This document shows positions 51,365 to 60,240 of a stretch of DNA of 64,000 nucleotides, one piece after another. A program made the position numbers and the translations under genes. Every line of letters starts with the position of its first letter. The first letter of the stretch is position 1. The notes under the pieces were generated by a model that was not told where the DNA came from, ran no database searches, and saw nothing but the letters and a program-made list of their open reading frames with translations. Source of the DNA: Reyranella sp. CPCC 100927 (GTDB lineage: Bacteria; Pseudomonadota; Alphaproteobacteria; Reyranellales; Reyranellaceae); assembly GCF_007859315.1 (NCBI RefSeq), contig NZ_VOHA01000021.1:62001-126000 (forward strand). Reading direction: 5' to 3'.

Positions 51365-52150
51365 TCACTTGAAATCGGCGCTGAAGCGGATGTTGTTCTT
51401 CTCCAGGCCCTTCAGCACGATTTCGATTCCGCCGGATTTGACCATCCATTCCAGGCGGTGATCGCGATACTCGCGGCGGAACTTGCCGGACTCGATCAGC
51501 TGCGCGACCTGCGACAGGCTGGCGACCGAGGCCTTGGCCTCGCGTGCCGTCTCGGCCACTGACGGCCGTGCGTTCACGCGTTCGAGCCAGGCTGACAGCG
51601 CCGATCCCGGCGTCGGCGCGTTGCCATAGCTGGCGGCGTTGTTCAGGTAGGGCACCACCGACAGATCGCCGCGGCCGAAGGCATCGCCACCAAACCACGG
51701 CCGGTCGCCCAGCATGCGCTCCAGCCAGGCGAGGAAGCCCGACGTCTGCGTCGCCGCCGTGCTGATCAGGCTGTCGGCCAGCGCGCCATCGGCGCGGCGG
51801 AAGCGGCGGATTTCACCCAGGGCCCAGTTGATCGCCTCGAACTGGGTGTCCATGACGTCCTCGATCATGCGCACGCGGGCGCGCTCGGCCGGTGTCGCGG
51901 GCAGCAGCGAGGGTGATGGCCATTTGTCCTCGATATACTCGAGGATCACCGTCGAATCGAAGATGCGCACGTCGCCGTCGATCACGGCCGGCACCTCGGC
52001 ACGCGGGTTGGCGTCGACGAAGTCGCCGCCGGCGCCACCCGCCCCGATCCCGGTCGGCGTCGTCACCTGGAACGGGATGGCCTTTTCGCGCAGCGCGATC
52101 TTGACCTTTTGGACATAGGGCGACAGCGGATGTTCGAAGAGCGTCAGCAT
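51365..52150 (-). CDS. Glutathione S-transferase family protein
   Basis: The 261-aa protein has the thioredoxin-like N-terminus (LTLFEHPLSPYVQKVKIALREKAIPF) with Pro-rich PRAEVPAVIDGDVRIFDSTVILEYIEDKW for glutathione contact. A helical C-terminal domain follows (DRPWFGGDAFGRGDLSVVPYL). GGAGGAAAC precedes the ATG at 52150. Substrate is unknown. Confidence 0.9.
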   Translation of the reverse strand: MLTLFEHPLSPYVQKVKIALREKAIPFQVTTPTGIGAGGAGGDFVDANPRAEVPAVIDGDVRIFDSTVILEYIEDKWPSPSLLPATPAERARVRMIEDVMDTQFEAINWALGEIRRFRRADGALADSLISTAATQTSGFLAWLERMLGDRPWFGGDAFGRGDLSVVPYLNNAASYGNAPTPGSALSAWLERVNARPSVAETAREAKASVASLSQVAQLIESGKFRREYRDHRLEWMVKSGGIEIVLKGLEKNNIRFSADFK

Positions 52151-52526
52151 GTTTCCTCCCGCGACCCACTTTAAGGATCTGGCCCATTATCCCCGCAGGG
52201 GCTGGAAAGGCCACGGCGGCTTTCCGGCCAGCGACGTGGCGGGCTCATTGCCTGCATTTCGAGCAGTTCCATTTTGCGGCACGGACATTGGTCTGTCTCT
52301 GACCACGTCACCGCCCAAGTCATGGGCATTTGAACGTTGGGAGACCCGCCGTCGCTCACTGTCGCGCCGGCATGCCTAATTTGTCGCCGCCATGGAGAAT
52401 CAGAAGGCTGCGCGGTCTTTGATCACCCTGGCCCGGCGTGGCTCACGTCTTGGCCCGCCTCTTGCTTCACGCCTGTGCGCGTACGGCCCAGGCACGGGCC
52501 GGCGCCTGCGCCGAAGGGGGGCATGC
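52151..52526. other. urtA upstream region
   Basis: No gene is supported. The gap holds a short hairpin (GGAAAG/CTTTCC, 52204-52225), the sigma-54-type promoter at 52450 and the urtA leader with an A/G-rich ribosome binding site (52514-52521). An imperfect NtrC-like half-site pair near 52270-52290 is too weak to call. Confidence 0.5.
52450..52467 (+). promoter_or_regulatory. Sigma-54 (-24/-12) promoter of urtABCDE
   Basis: TTGGCCCG, four bases, then TTGCTT gives GG at 52452-52453 and GC at 52464-52465 with exactly ten bases between, the sigma-54 rule. Transcription would start near 52477, about 50 nt before the urtA ATG. Nitrogen control through NtrC fits a urea transporter. Confidence 0.6.
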
Positions 52527-53810
52527 ATGGGAATCTGGAAGAAGTGGGCGTCAGCGTCGGCCGTACTGGCAGCGGTGACGGGGTGGACCTTGGGTGCCGA
52601 GGCCCAGCAACCGCCGATCAAGGTCGGTGTGCTGCATTCGCTGTCGGGCACGATGGCGATCTCGGAGACCACGTTGAAGGACACTGTCCTGATGATGGTC
52701 GACGACATCAACAAGAAGGGCGGGCTGTTGGGCCGCAAGGTCGAGGCCGTGGTGGTCGACCCGGCGTCGAACTGGCCGCTGTTCGCCGAAAAGGCGCGCG
52801 AGCTGATCCAGAAGGAGAAGGTCGACGTGGTGTTCGGCTGCTGGACCTCGGTCAGCCGCAAGTCGGTGCTGCCGGTGTTCGAGGAGCTGAACGGGCTGCT
52901 GTTCTACCCGGTGCAGTACGAAGGCGAGGAAAGCTCGCGCAATATCTTCTACACCGGCGCCGCGCCCAACCAGCAGGCGATCCCGGCCGTCGAATACCTG
53001 ATGTCCAAGGAAGGCGGCGAGGTGAAGCGCTGGGTGCTGGCCGGCACCGACTACGTCTATCCGCGCACCACCAACAAGATCCTGGAAGCCTTCCTGCTCG
53101 CCAAAGGCGTGGCCAAGGAAGACATCATGATCAACTACACGCCGTTCGGTCACTCTGACTGGCAGACCATCGTGGCCGACATCAAGAAGTTCGCCTCGGC
53201 GGGCAAGAAGACGGCGGTGGTGTCGACCATCAACGGTGATGCCAACGTGCCCTTCTACAAGGAGCTGGCCAACGCCGGCATCAAGGCCTCCGACATCCCG
53301 GTCGTGGCGTTCTCGGTGGGCGAGGAAGAACTCGCCGGCATCGACACCAAGAACCTGGTCGGCCACCTGGCGGCGTGGAACTACTTCCAGTCGGTGAAGG
53401 CGCCGGTGAACGACGCGTTCATCAAGCAGTGGAAGACGTTCATCAAGAACGAGAAGCGCGTTACCAACGATCCGATGGAAGCCACCTACATCGGCTTCAA
53501 GATGTGGACGCAGGCGGTGCAGCAGGCCGGCACCACCAATATCGACGCCGTGCGCCAGGCGCTCTACGGCCAGCGCGTGGCGGCACCATCGGGCATGGAA
53601 TCGGTGATGAACACCAACCATCACCTCAGCAAGCCGGTGCTGATTGGCGAGATCCAGGCCAACGGCCAGTTCGAGATCGTCTGGCAGACCAAGGGTCCGG
53701 TGAAGGCCGACGCCTGGTCGAAGTACATCCCGGAGAGCGCCAAGCTCACCGCCGACTGGACCTATCCCTGGGTCTGCGGCAACTGCGAGAAGCCGAAGTT
53801 CTCGCAGTAG
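52527..53810 (+). CDS. urtA: Urea ABC transporter substrate-binding protein UrtA
   Basis: The 427-aa periplasmic binding protein (Peripla_BP type I fold) has a signal peptide ending EAQQ. The mature part carries IKVGVLHSLSGTMAISETTL and VEAVVVDPASNWPLFAEKARELI. FGCWTSVSRKSVLPVFEELNGLLFYPVQYEGEE is the diagnostic urea/amide-binding region. It binds urea and delivers it to UrtBC. Together with the urease cluster 11 kb upstream it completes urea use. ATG 52527 follows a G-rich Shine-Dalgarno. Confidence 0.95.
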   Translation: MGIWKKWASASAVLAAVTGWTLGAEAQQPPIKVGVLHSLSGTMAISETTLKDTVLMMVDDINKKGGLLGRKVEAVVVDPASNWPLFAEKARELIQKEKVDVVFGCWTSVSRKSVLPVFEELNGLLFYPVQYEGEESSRNIFYTGAAPNQQAIPAVEYLMSKEGGEVKRWVLAGTDYVYPRTTNKILEAFLLAKGVAKEDIMINYTPFGHSDWQTIVADIKKFASAGKKTAVVSTINGDANVPFYKELANAGIKASDIPVVAFSVGEEELAGIDTKNLVGHLAAWNYFQSVKAPVNDAFIKQWKTFIKNEKRVTNDPMEATYIGFKMWTQAVQQAGTTNIDAVRQALYGQRVAAPSGMESVMNTNHHLSKPVLIGEIQANGQFEIVWQTKGPVKADAWSKYIPESAKLTADWTYPWVCGNCEKPKFSQ

Positions 53811-53821
53811 CGCCTTGTGTT

Positions 53822-53947
53822 CCTCCCCAGCTTTGCTGGGGAGGTGCCCCGAAGGGGCGGAGGGGATCCGACGTGGTCTCAGTTGCTGAGATCTCGTCGG
53901 GGGTCCCCCTCCGGCCTACGGCCACCTCCCCCACTGCGTGGGGGAGG
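53822..53947. repeat. Palindromic element (CCTCCCCAGC type), copy 1
   Basis: Hairpins CCTCCCCAGC/GCTGGGGAGG (53822-53844) and CCTCCCCCAC/GTGGGGGAGG (53925-53947) flank GC-rich sequence with further pairing. The copy at 57591 shares both ends. It lies between urtA and urtB. Confidence 0.75.
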
Positions 53948-53965
53948 GAAGAGTTCGGAGCCGTC

Positions 53966-55573
53966 ATGTCGCGTCTGAGGGTTATAGCAGCGGCATTGCT
54001 GTTGATGCTGGCCGCCGTCGCGTTGCCTGCGCACGCCCAGACCTTCGAGGACTGGGTGCGCAAGCTGGCCGCCGACGATTTCGGCGAGAAGCTGCAGGCG
54101 GCCGAGAAGCTCGGCGACCTGGGTGACGGCCGAGCGGTGCCGGCGCTGAAGGCGCTGTCGGATGGCATGCTCTACGCGCGCAAGTCTGATGGCGTGGCGC
54201 TGATCCAGGACGGCAACCGCTACTTCGACGCCGCCAGCGGCAAGGGCCTGGGCGAGCTGCCGGCGGCCGATGTCGACAAGGTGCGTGTCAACAACCGCCT
54301 GCGCGGCGTCATCTCGGCGTCGCTCTCCAAGCTGTCGCTGTTCAGCGACGATCGCGCCACGCGATTGGCGGCAGCGAAGGCCGCCTTCGCCAACCCGACG
54401 CCGGAAACGGCGGCGGCACTGGAGCGCGCGGCCAAGAGCGAGAAGGACCCCGAGGTACTGACCGCCATCCGCTTCAGCCTGGCGGCAACGCAGGTCAGTG
54501 CCGGGTCGGTCGCCGACCGGGTAAAGGCGATCGAGTCGCTGGCGGCCACGGCCGATCCTGCGGTGCGCAACCTGCTGGCCGGTCTGCGCAACGACAAGGG
54601 CGCGCCGCCGGAAGTGCTGAAGGCAGCGGAAGCGGCGTTGACCTCGATCGAACGCCGGCTGGCGATGGTCGGCATTCTGGAGAACGTGTTCCAGGGCATC
54701 AGCCTGGGCTCGGTGCTGCTGCTGGCGGCCGTGGGCCTCGCCATCACCTTCGGCGTGATGGGCGTCATCAACATGGCGCACGGCGAGATGATCATGCTGG
54801 GCGCCTACACCGCCTACGCTGTGCAGCAGGTGTGCCGCGCGCTGCTGCCGGCCGACCTGGTCGGCTTCTACCTCGTGCTGTCGCTGCCGATTGCCTTCCT
54901 GGTGTCAGGTGCCGTCGGCGTGCTGCTGGAGCGCGGCGTGATCCGCCACCTCTACGGCCGGCCACTGGAGACCATGCTGGCGACCTGGGGCATCAGCCTG
55001 ATGCTGCAGCAGGCAGTACGCTCGATCTTCGATGCGCAGAACAAGGAAGTCGCCAACCCGGCATGGATGACGGGCGGATTCGACCTGATGGGCGGCTTCT
55101 TCGTCGCCTGGAACCGGCTCTACATCATCGCCTTCTGTCTGCTGATGCTGGGCATCATCGCGCTGATCCTGCGCCGCACCAGCTTCGGCCTGCACATGCG
55201 CGCCGTCACCCAGAACCGCGACATGGCGGCGGCGATGGGCATTCCGACGGCGCGGGTCGATGCGCTCACCTTCGGCCTGGGCTCGGGGCTTGCCGGCATG
55301 GCCGGCGTGGCGTTAAGCCAGATCGGCAACGTCAGCCCCAACCTCGGCCAGATCTACATCGTCGACAGCTTCCTGGTCGTGGTGTTCGGCGGTGTCGGCA
55401 ACCTGCTGGGCACCCTGGTGGCATCGCTGTCGCTGGGCGTGATCAACAAGATCCTCGAGCCGTTCGCCGGCGCTGTGCTGGGCAAAGTGGCGGTGCTGGT
55501 CTTTATCATCCTCTTCATCCAGTGGCGCCCGCGCGGCCTCTTCGCGCTCAAGGGCCGCTTCGTGGAGTCGTGA
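53966..55573 (+). CDS. urtB: Urea ABC transporter permease UrtB with N-terminal HEAT-like domain
   Basis: The 535-aa protein has a signal peptide (VALPAHAQ), about 200 periplasmic residues of HEAT-like helices (KLAADDFGEKLQAAEKLGDLGDGR, AALERAAKSEKDPEVL) and then a LivH-type permease from about residue 235 (NVFQGISLGSVLLLAAVGLAI, VINMAHGEMIMLGAY, RRTSFGLHMRAVTQNRDMAAAMGI). This long form is usual for UrtB. It forms the channel with UrtC. Confidence 0.93.
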   Translation: MSRLRVIAAALLLMLAAVALPAHAQTFEDWVRKLAADDFGEKLQAAEKLGDLGDGRAVPALKALSDGMLYARKSDGVALIQDGNRYFDAASGKGLGELPAADVDKVRVNNRLRGVISASLSKLSLFSDDRATRLAAAKAAFANPTPETAAALERAAKSEKDPEVLTAIRFSLAATQVSAGSVADRVKAIESLAATADPAVRNLLAGLRNDKGAPPEVLKAAEAALTSIERRLAMVGILENVFQGISLGSVLLLAAVGLAITFGVMGVINMAHGEMIMLGAYTAYAVQQVCRALLPADLVGFYLVLSLPIAFLVSGAVGVLLERGVIRHLYGRPLETMLATWGISLMLQQAVRSIFDAQNKEVANPAWMTGGFDLMGGFFVAWNRLYIIAFCLLMLGIIALILRRTSFGLHMRAVTQNRDMAAAMGIPTARVDALTFGLGSGLAGMAGVALSQIGNVSPNLGQIYIVDSFLVVVFGGVGNLLGTLVASLSLGVINKILEPFAGAVLGKVAVLVFIILFIQWRPRGLFALKGRFVES

Positions 55574-55575
55574 CG

Positions 55576-56805
55576 ATGGGCAAGGGTGAACGTCCTGGGA
55601 GCGCGGGCGTCTCGCCCGCATCAAGGCGAAAGCTTGCTTTCGCTTGGCATGAGCGGGCCGGAGGCCCGCGCTCCCAGGGGAGCCTGCTGACACCCGGCGG
55701 CTGGGTGGTGTTCCTGGCCGTGGGCTTCGTGCTGATCGTGCTGCTGCCGGTGGCCAACCAGATGGTGGCGGCGGGCTCGGCGCTGCACCTGCCCGACTAT
55801 CTGGTGCCGCTGATCGGCAAGTACTGCTGCTATGCCATGCTCGCCGTCGCCATGGACCTGATCTGGGGCTACGCCGGCATCCTCAGCCTGGGGCAGGGGG
55901 CCTTCTTCGCGCTGGGCGGCTACTGCATGGGCATGTACCTGATGCGCCAGATCGGCGATCGCGGCGTCTACAAGAATCCCGTGCTGCCCGACTTCATGGT
56001 GTTCCTGAACTGGAAGGAGCTGCCCTGGTACTGGCAGGGCTTCGACATGTTCTGGTTCGCCGCGCTGATGGTGCTGCTGGTGCCGGCGGCGCTCGCCTTC
56101 GTGCTGGGCTGGCTCGCTTTCCGCTCGCGCGTCACCGGCGTCTACCTCTCCATCATCACGCAGGCGATGACGTTCGCGCTGATGCTGGCCTTCTTCCGCA
56201 ACAACATGGGTTTCGGCGGCAACAACGGGCTCACCGACTTCAAGGATCTGCTGGGGTTCCAGATACAGTCGCCGACGACTCGCGTTGGCCTCTTGATCGC
56301 CTCGGCGGTCGGACTGGGCCTCTCGTTCCTGCTGTGCCGTTGGATCGTCGCCTCCAAGCTGGGGCGCGTGTGCCTGGCGCTGCGCGATGCCGAAAGCCGG
56401 GTGCGCTTCCTCGGCTACTCGCCGACCGGCATCAAGCTCTTCGTGTTCGTGGTGGCGGCCATGATCTCGGGCGTCGCCGGCGCGCTCTATGTGCCGCAGG
56501 TCGGCATCATCAATCCCGGTGAATTCTCGCCTGCCAACTCGATCGAGATCGCGATCTGGGTCGCGGTCGGTGGCCGCGGTACCCTGATCGGGGCCATCCT
56601 CGGCGCTTTCATCGTCAACGCCGCCAAGACCTGGCTGACCGGCGCGATGCCGGAAATGTGGCTCTTCTTCCTCGGTGCGCTGTTCATCGTCGTCACCCTG
56701 TACCTGCCGCATGGCGTGCTGGGCATCGTGCGCGGCTGGCAGGCGCGACGTGCCGCGTCGCGGGTGACGACGCTTGCGGCCGCCCGACCGGCGGAGGCGA
56801 CATGA
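55576..56805 (+). CDS. urtC: Urea ABC transporter permease UrtC with repeat-encoded N-terminal extension
   Basis: The 409-aa LivM-type permease has about ten helices starting at residue 42 (WVVFLAVGFVLIVLLP). The transport motifs are YAGILSLGQGAFFALGGYCMG and SRVRFLGYSPTGIKLFVFVVAAM, and the typical end is LPHGVLGIVRGWQARR. Residues 7-34 (around GSAGVSPASRRKLAFAWHER) are encoded by a palindromic element (55595-55677), not by an ancestral permease sequence. The start ATG 55576 lies 3 nt after the urtB stop. If a shorter start exists, it must be GTG or CTG past 55677. Confidence 0.9.
   Translation: MGKGERPGSAGVSPASRRKLAFAWHERAGGPRSQGSLLTPGGWVVFLAVGFVLIVLLPVANQMVAAGSALHLPDYLVPLIGKYCCYAMLAVAMDLIWGYAGILSLGQGAFFALGGYCMGMYLMRQIGDRGVYKNPVLPDFMVFLNWKELPWYWQGFDMFWFAALMVLLVPAALAFVLGWLAFRSRVTGVYLSIITQAMTFALMLAFFRNNMGFGGNNGLTDFKDLLGFQIQSPTTRVGLLIASAVGLGLSFLLCRWIVASKLGRVCLALRDAESRVRFLGYSPTGIKLFVFVVAAMISGVAGALYVPQVGIINPGEFSPANSIEIAIWVAVGGRGTLIGAILGAFIVNAAKTWLTGAMPEMWLFFLGALFIVVTLYLPHGVLGIVRGWQARRAASRVTTLAAARPAEAT
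55595..55677. repeat. GGGAGCGCGGG palindromic element inside urtC
   Basis: Perfect 14-bp arms (55595-55608, 55664-55677; CTGGGAGCGCGGGC) enclose an inner hairpin GCGAAAGC-TT-GCTTTCGC (55626-55643). The element is in frame with urtC and has no stop codon in that frame. Same family as 6069, 13533 and 18517. Confidence 0.85.
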
Positions 56806-57581
56806 CAACGGCGGCGCTCGATCCCATCGCCGATACGGCCCAGGGCGACACCCTGCTGTATCTGGAAGACGTCACCGTCAGCTTCGACGGCTTCAAGGCG
56901 CTCAACACGCTGTCGCTGGCGATCGGCAAGGGCGAGATGCGCACCGTGATCGGTCCCAACGGCGCGGGCAAGACCACGATGATGGACGTGATCACCGGCA
57001 AGACGCGCCCGGACAGCGGCCGCGTGCAGTTCGGCGATCGCATCGATCTCACGCGGCTCGATGAAGCCGGTGTCGCCAATCTCGGCATCGGCCGCAAGTT
57101 CCAGAAGCCCACGGTGTTCGAGAACCTCACCGTGTTCGAGAACCTGGAACTGGCGCTGCGTACCAGCCGCGGCACCTTCGCCACGCTGATGGCGCGGCTC
57201 AACGGCTCGGCGCGTCGCAAGATCGACGACATGCTGACCCTGGTCGGGCTGGGTGATCGCAAGGCCAAACCGGCGGGTGCGCTCAGCCACGGCCAGAAGC
57301 AGTGGCTGGAGATCGGCATGCTGCTGCTGGCCGAACCGCAGCTGCTGCTGCTCGATGAGCCGGTCGCCGGCATGACCGACATCGAGACCGAGCAGACCGC
57401 CAGGCTGTTCAAAGATCTGGCCGGGAGTCACACCCTGGTGGTGGTCGAGCACGACATGCAGTTCGTGCGCGAACTCGGCGTGCGCGTGACCGTGCTGCAC
57501 GAGGGCTCGGTGTTGGCTGAAGGCTCGCTCGATCACGTGCAGAAGGATCAGCGCGTGGTCGATGTGTATCTGGGACGGTGA
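56802..57581 (+). CDS. urtD: Urea ABC transporter ATP-binding protein UrtD
   Basis: The 259-aa LivG-type ATPase has the P-loop GPNGAGKTT (51-59), GIGRKFQKPTVFENLTVFEN, signature ALSHGQKQWLEIGMLL, and Walker B LLLLDEPVAGM. It overlaps the urtC stop (ATGA). It drives urea import with UrtE. Confidence 0.95.
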   Translation: MTTAALDPIADTAQGDTLLYLEDVTVSFDGFKALNTLSLAIGKGEMRTVIGPNGAGKTTMMDVITGKTRPDSGRVQFGDRIDLTRLDEAGVANLGIGRKFQKPTVFENLTVFENLELALRTSRGTFATLMARLNGSARRKIDDMLTLVGLGDRKAKPAGALSHGQKQWLEIGMLLLAEPQLLLLDEPVAGMTDIETEQTARLFKDLAGSHTLVVVEHDMQFVRELGVRVTVLHEGSVLAEGSLDHVQKDQRVVDVYLGR

Positions 57582-57590
57582 GACGTGTTT

Positions 57591-57749
57591 CCTCCCCAGC
57601 TTCGCTGGGGAGGTGCCCCGAAGGGGCGGAGGGGAGCCGTGGTGATGTCAGTATTGAAGAGCACGTCGGCTCCCCCTTCGGCTCAGGCACTTCGACGCAA
57701 AGCGTCGAAGTGCCGAAACGGCCACCTCCCCCAACTGCGTTGGGGGAGG
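57591..57749. repeat. Palindromic element (CCTCCCCAGC type), copy 2 with inserted hairpin
   Basis: CCTCCCCAGC/GCTGGGGAGG (57591-57613) and CCTCCCCCAAC/GTTGGGGGAGG (57725-57749) form the ends, as in copy 1. Inside is an extra perfect 12-bp hairpin GCACTTCGACGC-AAA-GCGTCGAAGTGC (57687-57713). It lies between urtD and urtE. Confidence 0.8.
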
Positions 57750-57763
57750 GTTGAGGGTCAACC

Positions 57764-58459
57764 ATGCTGAGTGTCGAAAAGATCGACCTGTTCTACGGCG
57801 CCTCGCACGCGCTGCGCTCGGTCAGCGTCACGGCCGAGGTGGGCAAGATCGGCTGCGTGCTGGGCCGCAACGGCGTGGGCAAGACGTCCCTGCTGCGCGC
57901 CATCTTCGGCCTGCAGGCAGTCCGTGGCGGCAGGATCCTGTGGCAGGGCCAGGACATCGCGGCGCTGAAGCCGCACGAACGGGCGCGCCGCGGGCTGGCG
58001 CTGGTGCCGCAGGGCCGCGAGATCTTCCCGCGGCTCACGGTGCTGGAGAACCTGCAGACCGGCTTTGCGCCGCTGGCGCGGACGCTGCGCCACATCCCGG
58101 ATGAGATCTTCACGCTCTTCCCGGTGCTGCAGGACATGCTGCACCGGCGCGGCGGCGATCTGTCGGGCGGCCAGCAGCAGCAGCTCGCCATTGCGCGGGC
58201 GTTGGTGACCCGACCCAAGCTGCTGGTGCTCGACGAGCCCACCGAGGGTATCCAGCCCTCGATCATCAAGGACATCGGCCGCGTGATCCGCATGCTGGCC
58301 GACCGCGGCGACATGGCGATCCTTCTGGTCGAGCAATATCTCGACTTCGCGCAGGCGCTGGCCGACCACATCAGCGTGATGGACCGCGGCGAGGTGGTGC
58401 TGTCAGGCCCCGCGACATCGCTGACGGCGGAGCAGGTGCGCAAGCATCTGATGGTGTAG
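57764..58459 (+). CDS. urtE: Urea ABC transporter ATP-binding protein UrtE
   Basis: The 231-aa LivF-type ATPase has P-loop GRNGVGKT (34-41), the LivF-type LVPQGREIFPRLTVLENL, signature DLSGGQQQQLAIARAL, and Walker B LLVLDEPTEGIQPSI. GAGGG precedes the ATG at 57764. Last gene of the operon. Confidence 0.95.
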   Translation: MLSVEKIDLFYGASHALRSVSVTAEVGKIGCVLGRNGVGKTSLLRAIFGLQAVRGGRILWQGQDIAALKPHERARRGLALVPQGREIFPRLTVLENLQTGFAPLARTLRHIPDEIFTLFPVLQDMLHRRGGDLSGGQQQQLAIARALVTRPKLLVLDEPTEGIQPSIIKDIGRVIRMLADRGDMAILLVEQYLDFAQALADHISVMDRGEVVLSGPATSLTAEQVRKHLMV

Positions 58460-58490
58460 TCGTGCGCTCTTGAGCCCTGTTGCTGGCGCC

Positions 58491-58844
58491 TTAATCCTTC
58501 TGGAAATAGCCGGTCAGCATCAGGGCAATGACCGGCTTTCCGCCAGCGTCGACGCGCCGCCAGTTCACGAAGGCAGTGCATTCGATCAAGGCCTGGTATT
58601 GCTCAGGGCAGCGCCGTTCCAGATCCGCTGCGTCGTCAATGCGAAGTGTAAGCACCTCGCCGACCCCTACGACAACGGTCGTCATGCCACTCGGTGGATC
58701 GTCAACATAGGTCATGCAGTCGATCCAGGCGTTCATGTTACGCCCATAGAAGTCTGGAAAGCCCAGCGCTTCCTGGAACACGTCATGGAAAGTGTCCCAA
58801 TTCGTGATTCGACTGACAGGGATGTCTACGATGGTCGTCCTCAT
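58491..58844 (-). CDS. Barstar-like protein
   Basis: The 117-aa protein has the barstar pattern: ITNWDTFHDVFQEALGFPDFYGRNMNAWIDCMTYVDD at the inhibitor helix region, and a later beta-strand LTLRIDDAADL. Barstars inhibit barnase-type ribonucleases by plugging the active site with an acidic helix. No barnase-like gene lies beside it, so it is an orphan immunity protein or has another role. The start ATG 58844 has only a weak Shine-Dalgarno. It is convergent with urtE. Confidence 0.8.
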   Translation of the reverse strand: MRTTIVDIPVSRITNWDTFHDVFQEALGFPDFYGRNMNAWIDCMTYVDDPPSGMTTVVVGVGEVLTLRIDDAADLERRCPEQYQALIECTAFVNWRRVDAGGKPVIALMLTGYFQKD

Positions 58845-58879
58845 GTTGGCACCGATGGACAAGACTCGGCTGGATGCCG

Positions 58880-59527
58880 TCAGTAGTCGAGCTTTCCGCG
58901 CAGTTCGCTGAAGGGCAGCATGATGTGCTCGCGGAAGGCGGGGCGGTCCTGTAGTCGCTGGTACCAGGCGACGACGTGGGGAACGCCAGGGCGTTCGATG
59001 TCCAGCTCGAAATAGCGGTAGAGCGACGTGCCGGCCGGGATGTCGGCCAGCGTAAGATCGGCGCCGCACAGGAATGGCTGGGTCGCGAGCACCGCATCGA
59101 GCTGGCGGAAATGCTGGGCACAGCGTGCGATGCTCCGGGCGATGGCTGTTGTGTTGCGCTGCGCCTCGGGCGTGCGGTAGTAGCCCCAGAACACGCCGTT
59201 GAGGAAGTCGGGCTGCAGGGCGGTCTGCGACCAGTCCATCCAGCGGTCGACCTGCGCGCGTTCGGCCGGATCATCGGACCAGAACCGGCCCTGCCCGTAG
59301 CGCGCCGCGAGGTAACGCAGGATCGCCTGCGATTCCCACACGACGACGTCGCCGTCCTCGATCACCGGCACCCGCCCATGCGGGTTGAGCGCGCGGAACG
59401 ATGGTTCGTCCAGCTCACCGAAGTCGCCGCCGGCGGGAATGTGCTCGTGCGCCAGCCCGAGCTCGCCCACCAGCCACAGCACTTTCTGGACATTGAAGGA
59501 ACTGCGCCGTCCCCAGACTTTCAGCAT
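58880..59527 (-). CDS. Glutathione S-transferase family protein
   Basis: The 215-aa protein has the N-terminal start KVWGRRSSFNVQKVLWLVGELGL and the cis-Pro region NPHGRVPVIEDGDVVVWESQAILRYLAARY. The C-terminal domain reads MDWSQTALQPDFLNGVFWGYY and FLCGADLTLADIPAG. It is a cytosolic conjugating or dehalogenating enzyme. The YdeI-like gene lies 3 bp upstream on the same strand. Confidence 0.92.
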   Translation of the reverse strand: MLKVWGRRSSFNVQKVLWLVGELGLAHEHIPAGGDFGELDEPSFRALNPHGRVPVIEDGDVVVWESQAILRYLAARYGQGRFWSDDPAERAQVDRWMDWSQTALQPDFLNGVFWGYYRTPEAQRNTTAIARSIARCAQHFRQLDAVLATQPFLCGADLTLADIPAGTSLYRYFELDIERPGVPHVVAWYQRLQDRPAFREHIMLPFSELRGKLDY

Positions 59528-59530
59528 GAT

Positions 59531-60139
59531 CTACTCCTTGGCCCGCGCGCGCCGCGGCGGATGGATGGTCTCGCCACGCACCAGCATGGCAACATACTTC
59601 TTGATGCGCTCGGCGCGAGTCTCCGCTTTCTTGGCGTCGTGCAGGCGATGCAGGATGGCGTAACGATTGGCACCGTCGAGCGCGGCGAACATGCGCCGTG
59701 CCTTGGGTGAGCGGTCAAGCGCGCGCTGCAGGTCATCGGGCACCGTCGCCGTGCGGGGTGACGGGTAGGCGGCATCCCAGCGGCCGTCGGCCTTGGCGCG
59801 CTCGACTTCGGCCAGTCCGGACGGGCGCATGCGGCCTTGCTTGATCAGCGCCAACAACTTGGTGCGGTTCTTCTCCGACCATTTGCTGCGTGTCTTGCGC
59901 GGCGTGAAGCGCGCCAGCCAGTGCTGCGCGTCGAGACTCTGGCCCTGGCCGTCGATCCAGCCGTAGCACAGTGCGCTCTCGACGGCTTCCGCCTGAGAGA
60001 CGCTTGCGATGCCGGACTCCTTTTTCGCCAGCTTCAGCCACAGGCCCGGCGACGTCATGGGCTGTGCCGCCAGCCACGCCTCCCAGTCCGCAGCCGACGC
60101 GAACGCCAGAATGGGAAGGCCGTCCTTGGTCTTGGGCAT
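59531..60139 (-). CDS. YdeI/OmpD-associated family protein
   Basis: The 202-aa protein has the YdeI hallmark LAFASAADWEAWLAAQP, SPGLWLKLAKK, AVESALCYGWIDGQGQSLDAQHWLARFTPRKTRSKWSEKN and a C-terminal LHDAKKAETRAERIKKYVAML. This cytosolic family has no firm function (linked to polymyxin tolerance in Salmonella). Start ATG 60139 has GGAGC upstream. It forms a unit with the GST gene. Confidence 0.9.
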   Translation of the reverse strand: MPKTKDGLPILAFASAADWEAWLAAQPMTSPGLWLKLAKKESGIASVSQAEAVESALCYGWIDGQGQSLDAQHWLARFTPRKTRSKWSEKNRTKLLALIKQGRMRPSGLAEVERAKADGRWDAAYPSPRTATVPDDLQRALDRSPKARRMFAALDGANRYAILHRLHDAKKAETRAERIKKYVAMLVRGETIHPPRRARAKE

Positions 60140-60240
60140 CACGCTTGCTCCGATAGGCGCCGCTGTTCGCTCCTGCTGCTGCCTATGGACATCAGGCACG
60201 TAGGCGGCGTCTAGTCTCGCAATCCTAGGAGGAGGGAACC

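Noticed and set aside
52270-52292. NtrC enhancer site before urtA
   Set aside because: GCAC and TGGT half-sites are present, but spacing is one base off and the right half is imperfect, so too weak to annotate.
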